The position numbers and the translations under genes were made by a program. From NCBI GenBank assembly GCA_902825985.1, contig CADEDC010000006.1, positions 69,088 through 118,972 of the forward strand: a stretch of 49,885 bases of DNA, given 5' to 3'. The notes under the pieces are model-generated. The model ran no database searches and was not told the DNA's origin. It saw only the letters and a program-made list of their open reading frames with translations. Source of the stretch: an uncultured Acidobacteriota bacterium (lineage in GTDB: Bacteria > Acidobacteriota > Vicinamibacteria > Vicinamibacterales > CAVVIG01). Positions 45,201 through 49,885 of the stretch are shown here, piece after piece (position 1 is the first letter of the stretch; each line of letters begins with the position of its first letter).

Positions 45201-46017
45201 ACGCCGGGGTAATCGGGTGGCCCTGCACCTGCTCGGGGCTGGCGTAGTCCGGCGTCATCGGCCGTGCGACCGCGGTGAAGGTCGAGGCACCGTCCGTCTC
45301 GGTGTCGAGAATCTTGGCGATGCCGAAATCGAGCAGCTTGGGGCGCCCGTCGGTCGTCACCAGCACGTTGCTGGGCTTCAGATCGCGATGGACGATGGAC
45401 CGTTCGTGGGCGTGCTGCACCGCCTCGAAGACGCCGAGGCAGAGCCGCAGCCGCTCGGGGGTGGTCAGCCGGTGGGCGTCGGCGTAGCGATCGATCGGCA
45501 GGCCGTCGACGTATTCCATGACGAAATACGGCAGGCCATCGCTGCTGGTGCCGCCGTCGAACAGGCGGGCGATGTTCGGGTGCTCGAGCGACGCCAGGAT
45601 CTGCCGTTCGTGGCGGAAGCGCTTGATGACGAGGTCCGAGTCCATCCCCCGGCGGATCATCTTGATGGCGACCCGCTGTTCGAACTCGCGGTCGGCCCGC
45701 CGCCCGAGGTAGACCGCGCCCATGCCGCCATGGCCGACGGTTTCGTCGATGACGTAGGGGCCAATCGTCCGTCCGAGGTTGGGATCGGCGCTCGCGACGA
45801 GCGACTCCTCGCCGAGCGTCGCCGAGAGCTGCAGCACGGCCGGCTGCTCGATGAACGCGCCGGCGCGACTGTGGGCGCCGAGCAGCGACTCGACCTCGGC
45901 CCGCAGTTCCGCGTCGTCACCGCACGAGGCGGCGAGATAGGCCTGCCGTTCGGCACCCGTACGGTCGAGTGCGCCGGCACAAACCTCCTTCACCCGGCGC
46001 CAGGCGTCGGCCTGCAT
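42277..46017 (-). CDS. Ser/Thr protein kinase with membrane anchor and TPR C-terminus
   Basis: 1246-aa PknB-type kinase. Kinase domain about 85-370: glycine loop VGHGGMGAVYLG, K119 (VAIKM), HRDLKPSN with D212, DFG at D230, APE-like segment YASPEQ. The N-terminal 80 residues match a helical region seen before many acidobacterial kinases. A single membrane helix is near 428-450 (AVLGTAVLLIAAIGITVV). Beyond it lies an ABC-like/TolB-type region (VAVLGFRNLS, GDGQVRTVPAERVARAM), then about ten TPRs (GDRRAMSAALNNLGIVLKDQ, GDRNWTAVSLSNIGVVYFEQ) to the end. It probably phosphorylates cytosolic targets in response to periplasmic or protein-protein cues. It starts 9 bp after the SUI1 stop; no strong SD. 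Confidence 0.88.
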   Translation of the reverse strand: MQADAWRRVKEVCAGALDRTGAERQAYLAASCGDDAELRAEVESLLGAHSRAGAFIEQPAVLQLSATLGEESLVASADPNLGRTIGPYVIDETVGHGGMGAVYLGRRADREFEQRVAIKMIRRGMDSDLVIKRFRHERQILASLEHPNIARLFDGGTSSDGLPYFVMEYVDGLPIDRYADAHRLTTPERLRLCLGVFEAVQHAHERSIVHRDLKPSNVLVTTDGRPKLLDFGIAKILDTETDGASTFTAVARPMTPDYASPEQVQGHPITPASDVYALGLLLYELLTGHRPFRFDRTTADERARVVCEEDPERPSTVIERQVTARRDDGTTQTLTPVTVSETRDGSPQRLRDRLAGALDAIVLKALRKEPHQRYASVAALADDVRRYLEAQPVLAGTGTWRYQLTRRLRRHRAVLGTAVLLIAAIGITVVLTQRLRNETASGAGTVVDAGPPGTVVARRSVAVLGFRNLSATPSDGWLSTAIAEMLTTELSGDGQVRTVPAERVARAMRDLRMAVDPSDGAVASDGVAALRRAVGADLVVLGSFASTDAGGRRVLRLDVRVQGGDETPLASASSQGDPAQLFDLVAQAGREVRARLGLKASTPESLTAARAAFPTSIEATRLYAEGTARLRVLDAVTARTRLEAAAALEPDSPLIQTALASAWAALGYDARAAEAAQRAFDVSASLSREDRLNVEGRLHEAGRQWPKAIDVYRTLWGFFADNLEYGLRLAAAQTASGRGSDALDTIAALHKAPGASADPRVDIQEAEAASSLGDLVRELTALRRAAAAAAQSGARGLLARARLLEGRSLYNQGQQDAARAALGIAQQIFEEVGDRAGVAASQNSLASVVGENDLRRAAELYEGSLRISESIGDRRAMSAALNNLGIVLKDQRRFADALAAHQRALALRREIGDRNWTAVSLSNIGVVYFEQDRFRDAATYYGQSLAVARDIGDKRGQVRAQHNLAIVTRELGRLAEARTALEESLVIRREIGDRRGQVFAQVELGLLLAAMGRIADARAVQVSVLQLARDIKMRAGEAQALYQAAETALIAGDAVAARRQHEQALALRRELGETRTTVESESALAALLLEEGQPMAAEREARRLLSLLGDDVPAPARVALHLLVARARLAQQDVAGAATAWAAALPAGGPTERIELRRALTMVEAELALARGNPSAARDLLERLGPPLRTAGLALGDLERRLLLARVSVAEQRSDATPALVALEAEARETGAGLIASRAAALLGRP

Positions 46018-46026
46018 GTCGCCCGG

Positions 46027-46362
46027 CTAACCCTTCACCGTGAATCCGCGGGCGCGCAGGCGCTCGCGGATGCGATCGCGCTGGTCGCCCTGCAGTTCCA
46101 CCGTCCCGTCGCCGACCGCCCCACCGGTCGCGCACGCCTTCTTCAGGTCGAGGCAGAGCGCCTTGAGGAACTCCGCATTCGCCGGCAGGCCGTCGACCAC
46201 GGTCACGATCTTGCCGCCGCGACCCTGTCGTTCGGCGCGCAGGCGGGCGACGATCCGGCCGGGCACGGCGGCCTGTCCGGCGGTCGGACAGCGGCACTCC
46301 GCCACCGCCTCCTGGCACACCGGACACATGCGGCCGCGGTCGGTTGAATACACGAGGGACAT
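46027..46362 (-). CDS. SUI1-family translation initiation factor (YciH-like)
   Basis: 111-aa protein of the bacterial eIF1/SUI1 family. The core is visible: GRGGKIVTVVDGLPANAEFLKALCLDLKKACATGGAVGDGTVELQGDQRDRI, matching the SUI1 fold with its basic loop. The N-terminus has four cysteines (CPVCQEAVAECRC) in a Cys-x2-Cys, Cys-x-Cys arrangement that could bind zinc. E. coli YciH is linked to initiation fidelity; its role in Acidobacteria is not established. Divergent from the pseudouridine synthase with 59 bp between, and upstream of the large kinase. Confidence 0.85.
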   Translation of the reverse strand: MSLVYSTDRGRMCPVCQEAVAECRCPTAGQAAVPGRIVARLRAERQGRGGKIVTVVDGLPANAEFLKALCLDLKKACATGGAVGDGTVELQGDQRDRIRERLRARGFTVKG

Positions 46363-46421
46363 GTCAGTCAGTCCGTCAGTCGTCCGCCTGAATTCTGCGT
46401 CCGAGCCTCTTCGATGTCATT

Positions 46422-47405
46422 ATGTCTCCGGTGCCCGAGCGGATTGTCATCGCGACGCGCGCCGACGCCGGCCAGCGGCTGGATCACGTGCTGCGACGCC
46501 ATCTCGCCGATGTGCGCGGGGCCACCCGGACGCGCGTGCAGGCCTGGATTCGTGACGGCGGCGTGCGGGTCAACGGTCGCCCGGCGGCCCGCCCGGCGGC
46601 CCGCGCCGTGGCAGGCGATGCGATACAGGTCACCCTGCCCGACGAGCCGGCGCGGCTGGTCATGGACGCGGAAGCGGCGCGGCTCGACGTCCTCTACGAA
46701 GATGACTACTTCCTCGCGATCAACAAGCCGTCCGGCCTCGTCGTCCATCCGACCTACCGGCATCCCACCGGCACGCTGATGAACGGGCTGCTGTGGCGGG
46801 CTCGCGCGTGGCCCGCGGCGCAGCGCCCGTCGCTCGTCGGACGCCTCGACAAACTGACGTCGGGGATCGTCCTGGTCGCGAAGACGCGGCCCATGCACGC
46901 GGCGCTGCAGCGGGCGCTCGCTTCGGCGGCGAGCCGGAAGGACTATCTCGCGCTGGTCTACGGGCGGGTCACGCCGGCCCGTGGATCGATCGATCTCCGA
47001 CTGCATCGCGACGATCGCGATCGCCGGCGGGTGGTTGCCTCGCCGGTGCGCGGGGTGCCGAGCGCGACACAGTTCGAGCGCCTGGCGCGTGTCGCGGCGC
47101 CGCGCGTCGGTCTGACGTTGTTGCGCTGCCGCCTGCTCACCGGCCGGATGCACCAGATTCGCGTTCATCTCGCGGCCCGCGGCTGGCCGATTGTCGGTGA
47201 CCCGGTCTACGGCGAACCGCGATGGACGGCGGTCACCGACGCGCGGCTCGCCAGCGCCCTGCACGACTGTCCGCGACAGGCGCTGCACGCCTGGCAGCTC
47301 GCCTTTCCGCATCCCTCGACCGGCGCGCCGATCCGGATCGGCGCGGCGGTTCCGGAAGACCTCGCCGGCCTCCTGGCCGTCGCCGGCCTCGCGCCGCCGG
47401 CATGA
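46422..47405 (+). CDS. RluA-family pseudouridine synthase (RluD-like)
   Basis: 327-aa enzyme that isomerises uridine in RNA. An S4 domain (about residues 12-70; AGQRLDHVLRRHLADVRGATRTRVQAWIRDGGVRVNG) precedes the catalytic domain. The catalytic aspartate is D143 in GRLDKLTSG, the RluA/RluD-family form of the HRLD signature; CRLLTGRMHQIRVHLAARG and GDPVYG follow as expected. The combination of S4 plus RluA domain matches RluD-type enzymes acting on 23S rRNA, but substrate sites cannot be read off. A short run of repeated GC triplets in the S4/linker (46576-46602) encodes Pro-Ala-Ala-Arg. Confidence 0.9.
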   Translation: MSPVPERIVIATRADAGQRLDHVLRRHLADVRGATRTRVQAWIRDGGVRVNGRPAARPAARAVAGDAIQVTLPDEPARLVMDAEAARLDVLYEDDYFLAINKPSGLVVHPTYRHPTGTLMNGLLWRARAWPAAQRPSLVGRLDKLTSGIVLVAKTRPMHAALQRALASAASRKDYLALVYGRVTPARGSIDLRLHRDDRDRRRVVASPVRGVPSATQFERLARVAAPRVGLTLLRCRLLTGRMHQIRVHLAARGWPIVGDPVYGEPRWTAVTDARLASALHDCPRQALHAWQLAFPHPSTGAPIRIGAAVPEDLAGLLAVAGLAPPA

Positions 47406-47457
47406 CGCCGCCGGGACCGCCGGCGCCCGGGCGGCGACCCGGCGCGGCGCCGGTGCG

Positions 47458-47916
47458 TCAGTGGTGGGCCCGCCGGGTGCCACCCGGACCATCGCCCGGC
47501 GGATCATCTGCGGCGGTCGACGGCATCACGTGCGGTGGTCGCTTGACCAGGCCGGCGACGACCCGCAGCAGCTCGTCGTCCCAGAGCGGCTTGAGGTGCA
47601 TCTCGATGCCGAGCAGTTCGAGCTCGCGCGAGACGCGGGCATCCGTGAAGTAGTCGCCGGTGATCACCGCCGCCGGCACCTGCCGCAGGGAGCGGACCGA
47701 CCGCAGCCGGCGCAGCAACTGCAGGCCGTCCGCCTCGCCGAGGTGCAGATCGACCAGCAAGGCCGCCGGCTGCAGCGCCATCAAGGCCGGCACGTCGGCT
47801 TCGCCGCCGTCGCTGATCCGCACGGCATACCCGTGCGAGGTCAACGCCTCCCTGAACAGGAAGGCCGAGAATTCATCGTCCTCGATGATCACGACGAGCG
47901 GGGCGGCCGCGTCCAC
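47458..47916 (-). CDS. Receiver-domain-only response regulator
   Basis: 152-aa cytosolic protein with a receiver domain (about residues 5-125) and a short disordered tail. Phospho-acceptor D56 (LLVDLHLG), acidic pocket E12/D13/D14 (IIEDDE), T86 (VITGD), and K109 (HLKP). No output domain, so it may be a phosphate sink, a shuttle or an allosteric partner for the kinase encoded at the head of the same operon. GTG start, 7 bp after the LuxR-type regulator. Confidence 0.85.
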   Translation of the reverse strand: MDAAAPLVVIIEDDEFSAFLFREALTSHGYAVRISDGGEADVPALMALQPAALLVDLHLGEADGLQLLRRLRSVRSLRQVPAAVITGDYFTDARVSRELELLGIEMHLKPLWDDELLRVVAGLVKRPPHVMPSTAADDPPGDGPGGTRRAHH

Positions 47917-47923
47917 GATGACT

Positions 47924-48631
47924 TCAGCGCTCCTTGAGAATCCGCAACAGTTCCGACTGGGACGAGACGTTCAGCTTCCGGAAGATGCGTCTCAGATGGT
48001 TACGGACCGTGTGATAGCTGATCCCCAGTTCGGTCGCCACCGAGCGCGGTCGATGATGCTCCGCCAGCAGATGGACGATGTGCTGCTCGCGCGCCGACAG
48101 CTGGTTCATCAGGTTGGCGCGCGACTCGCCGCCCTCACCTTCCTGTCGACGGACGAGATCGGCGGCGATCGACTGCAGCGACGTAGCGGCGTGCCGGCGC
48201 TCTTCCCGCTCGGTCCGCTCCTGACGGCCGCGGGCCAGACCGACCAGCACCGCGCTCAGCAGCTGCGAATGCTGGAACGGCTTCACCACGTAACCGGAGG
48301 CGCCGGCGGCGCAGGCACGCAGCATCGCATCCTCGTCGGCACGCGCCGACAGCATGACGACCTGCGGCGGATTCGCGCTCCGCCGAATCCGTTCGGCCAG
48401 CAGCAGACCGTCGGTGCCATCGGAGAGACCGATATCGATGAGGATGAGGTCCGGCCGCTGCCGCGTCGCGACACCAAGGGCCTCGTCGCCGTTGGCGATC
48501 GGCTCGGCGACATCGAACCCATGCGACTGCAGCGCCTGCTGCACGTCACGCGCGACGATCCATTCGTCCTCGACGACCATGATGGTCGCCTTCGGCAAGG
48601 AGGCGGTGGCCTCATTGGGTGTCACAGTCAC
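47924..48631 (-). CDS. NarL/LuxR-type response regulator
   Basis: 235-aa regulator. Receiver domain about 14-135 with D66 (LILIDIGLS), E21/D22 (VVEDE) and K117 (VVKPF). A linker rich in Arg and Glu leads to a C-terminal LuxR-type HTH (about 172-232): LSAREQHIVHLLAEHHRPRSVATELGISYHTVRNHLRRIFRKL. It would be phosphorylated by the adjacent HisKA_2 kinase and bind DNA. GTG start overlaps the kinase stop (GTGA), a strong sign of translational coupling. Confidence 0.9.
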   Translation of the reverse strand: MTVTPNEATASLPKATIMVVEDEWIVARDVQQALQSHGFDVAEPIANGDEALGVATRQRPDLILIDIGLSDGTDGLLLAERIRRSANPPQVVMLSARADEDAMLRACAAGASGYVVKPFQHSQLLSAVLVGLARGRQERTEREERRHAATSLQSIAADLVRRQEGEGGESRANLMNQLSAREQHIVHLLAEHHRPRSVATELGISYHTVRNHLRRIFRKLNVSSQSELLRILKER

Positions 48632-49389
48632 GATTGTTTCAGCTCCACATGGAAACTCGCGCCGTTCCGCCGGCTCCACCAGAACCGCCCGCCGCTGTGA
48701 CGGGCGATGTTGGCGACGATGGCGAGTCCAAGTCGATCGGGTGGGGGGACAAAGCGTGCCGGCAGCGGCACGCCGGTGTTCGAGACCTTCACACACACGC
48801 GGCCGTACGCGGCACGGGCGACGGAGACAGCGATCCGGCCGCGTCGCTGAGCCGGAAACCCGTGCGCCGCGGCGTTCGACACGAGTTCGTTGAGAATCAG
48901 ACCGATCCGGAGCGCATCGTTCATGCCGATGACGCCGCGCGACGCGCGCAGGACGAGGGCGATGCCGCGTCCGTCGAGCCCGTGGGACACGCCGATACCG
49001 TCGAGCACCGCCTGCGCATAGTCGCGGATGACGACGTCCCGCAGTCCTTGCGACCGGTGCAGCTGATCGTGCACCAGGGCGACCGCGCGCAGGCGATCCT
49101 GCGTCGTGCGGACGATGCGGGTGACGTCGGCGCTCGACGTCCGGCTCGCCTCCAGGTTCAGGAGGCTCTGCATGACCTGCAGATTGTTCTTGACCCGATG
49201 ATGCACCTCGCGGAGGAGCAGCCCGGCACTCGAGGCGGCCGGGTCCGGCGCGCCCGCGCCGTGGGAATCGCGGCTGCGATGCGGGGACGGCTCCGCGGTC
49301 AGACGGTGAGTCCGAGCTGGGCGGGCGCTTCTGGCCCCTTCTGAGCGTATGGGTCGTCTGCCTGTAATCAGTGTCGTGCTCTCGGCCAT
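48628..49389 (-). CDS. HisKA_2-type sensor histidine kinase
   Basis: 253-aa soluble kinase: a disordered Arg/Ser-rich N-terminus (about residues 1-55), then HisKA_2 with H64 in LLREVHHRVKNNLQVMQSLL, and a HATPase_c domain (RIGLILNELVSNAAAHGF N box, LGLAIVANIARHSGG G2 box). It has no sensory domain, so it may read a cytosolic signal or a partner protein. It pairs with the LuxR-type regulator by overlap and with the receiver-only protein downstream. ATG start at 49389 fits the first Met after the promoter region; no strong SD. Confidence 0.85.
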   Translation of the reverse strand: MAESTTLITGRRPIRSEGARSARPARTHRLTAEPSPHRSRDSHGAGAPDPAASSAGLLLREVHHRVKNNLQVMQSLLNLEASRTSSADVTRIVRTTQDRLRAVALVHDQLHRSQGLRDVVIRDYAQAVLDGIGVSHGLDGRGIALVLRASRGVIGMNDALRIGLILNELVSNAAAHGFPAQRRGRIAVSVARAAYGRVCVKVSNTGVPLPARFVPPPDRLGLAIVANIARHSGGRFWWSRRNGASFHVELKQS

Positions 49390-49573
49390 TACGCGAGACC
49401 GTGTGCTCTCTGTTCCTACAGTATCCCGAGGCCGATGAGCTTGCAAACCCTTTTGGCTCACTTGCACGCCCTGACTCAATGGCCCCGTTCGCCTCCACAG
49501 CGGGCGCAGAATGGGTCTCCACGCGTCCCGACCAGCCAGGTGCGGCGGCGTGCGGAAGTGAGATCTCGTGCCC

Positions 49574-49595
49574 CGACCCGGTCCGGACCGGGTCG
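49574..49595. promoter_or_regulatory. Perfect 22-bp palindrome in a divergent promoter region
   Basis: Half-site CGACCCGGTCC followed at once by its exact complement. It lies 27 bp before the forward gene start and 185 bp upstream of the kinase start. Such a palindrome fits a dimeric repressor or activator site; no matching known regulator recognised. The rest of the 232-bp intergenic stretch has no gene. Confidence 0.45.
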
Positions 49596-49621
49596 CCCGA
49601 GGGGTCCGGTATGATGCTGAC

Positions 49622-49885
49622 ATGAAGTGGACCCTGCCGTTCGGCGTGCCGCTCGCCGTCGCGCTCGTCGTGACCAGCTGTGCGGAGGCGGCCGCCCAGG
49701 CGGTGCCGCTCGTCGGCAGCGGTGGCAGCGTCCCGGTCAGCGGCCACTACCAGCCGCTGCGGATCGACGAGGACGGCGCCGTGGCGTTGAAGGACGGCCA
49801 CCTCGTCGTCCGCGGCTCGTTCGAGAGCGTGACGATCGACCTGCCGCCGTTCGTCGACACGGCGCGGGGTGTCCGCCACCGCGCC
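49622..49885 (+). CDS. Exported protein, probably lipoprotein (runs off the window end)
   Basis: 88 codons open at the right end. A signal peptide (about residues 3-19, LPFGVPLAVALVVTSC) ends in a VTSC lipobox-like site with C20, though the AAAQ at 23-26 would also suit signal peptidase I. The visible mature part is beta-rich (VPVSGHYQPLRIDEDGAVALKDGHLVVRGSFESVTIDLPPF). No family recognised; downstream sequence is needed. It is divergent from the two-component operon, with a perfect palindrome between them. Confidence 0.6.
   Translation, partial: MKWTLPFGVPLAVALVVTSCAEAAAQAVPLVGSGGSVPVSGHYQPLRIDEDGAVALKDGHLVVRGSFESVTIDLPPFVDTARGVRHRA

Noticed and set aside
1..49885. tRNA, rRNA and known riboswitches
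   Set aside because: I looked for T-loop-like GGTTCGA motifs with matching arms and for riboswitch signatures and saw none; weak or unusual RNAs could be missed by eye.

Overview
This is a chromosomal stretch with very high G+C. Its gene families are ones I associate with Acidobacteriota, most likely a Vicinamibacteria-type organism: Oar-like TonB receptors with a carboxypeptidase-regulatory domain, a DUF5916 barrel, ThuA, DUF6152, DUF4159, tannase-family esterases, PEGylated-looking but ordinary secreted c-type cytochromes with copper-type folds, and an HzsA-related heme protein. The lineage is inferred from family content only; there is no rRNA here. I see no rRNA, tRNA, CRISPR array, transposase or phage gene. 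The cell implied is Gram-negative: there are many signal peptides, lipoboxes and outer-membrane barrels.

Layout. 1-5840: an aminotransferase, then a forward run ThuA / DUF6152 / small membrane protein, which meets a reverse pair (secreted protein plus cytochrome c with a His-rich copper-type domain) at a strong hairpin. 6035-10824: a divergent membrane-glycan set, with a YfhO-type protein facing DUF4159 and a GT-C-like protein. 10825-14372: a gene-poor stretch ending in a tiny aromatic-rich ORF, an orphan PAS histidine kinase, a decayed serine-hydrolase pseudogene and an FkbM methyltransferase. 14442-19032: a DUF5916 barrel, a D-serine dehydratase/D-threonine aldolase-type PLP enzyme with a 2Fe-2S ferredoxin, and a MOSC protein. 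19050-23484: an internally duplicated lipoprotein and a small exported partner, divergent from a TonB receptor. 23611-27736: a Tat-exported sulfite-oxidase-like molybdoenzyme, biosynthetic arginine decarboxylase (speA), a 170-bp palindromic element sitting on the speA stop codon, and pssA. 27797-31935: an HzsA-related heme propeller protein converging with a tannase-family esterase.

32011-41574: a long reverse run containing an atypical protein kinase, a maleylpyruvate-isomerase-like protein, a membrane-anchored unknown, a PilT-like ATPase, a cytochrome c / copper-fold / TPR fusion, an Oar-like TonB receptor and an exported unknown. 41613-47405: a small barrel protein, a large Ser/Thr kinase with a TPR C-terminus, a SUI1-family factor and an RluA-type pseudouridine synthase. 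47458-49389: a three-gene two-component set (HisKA_2 kinase, LuxR-type regulator, receiver-only protein). The window ends inside an exported protein gene.

Functionally, the window is mostly cell-envelope biology: uptake across the outer membrane, periplasmic redox proteins with c-type heme or molybdenum, membrane glycan/lipid steps and sensing. Core metabolism (speA, pssA, pseudouridine synthase, SUI1) is interspersed. The best candidates for new biology are the duplicated lipoprotein/partner/TonB set, the two cytochrome-copper paralogues, the aromatic micro-ORF and the palindromic element.
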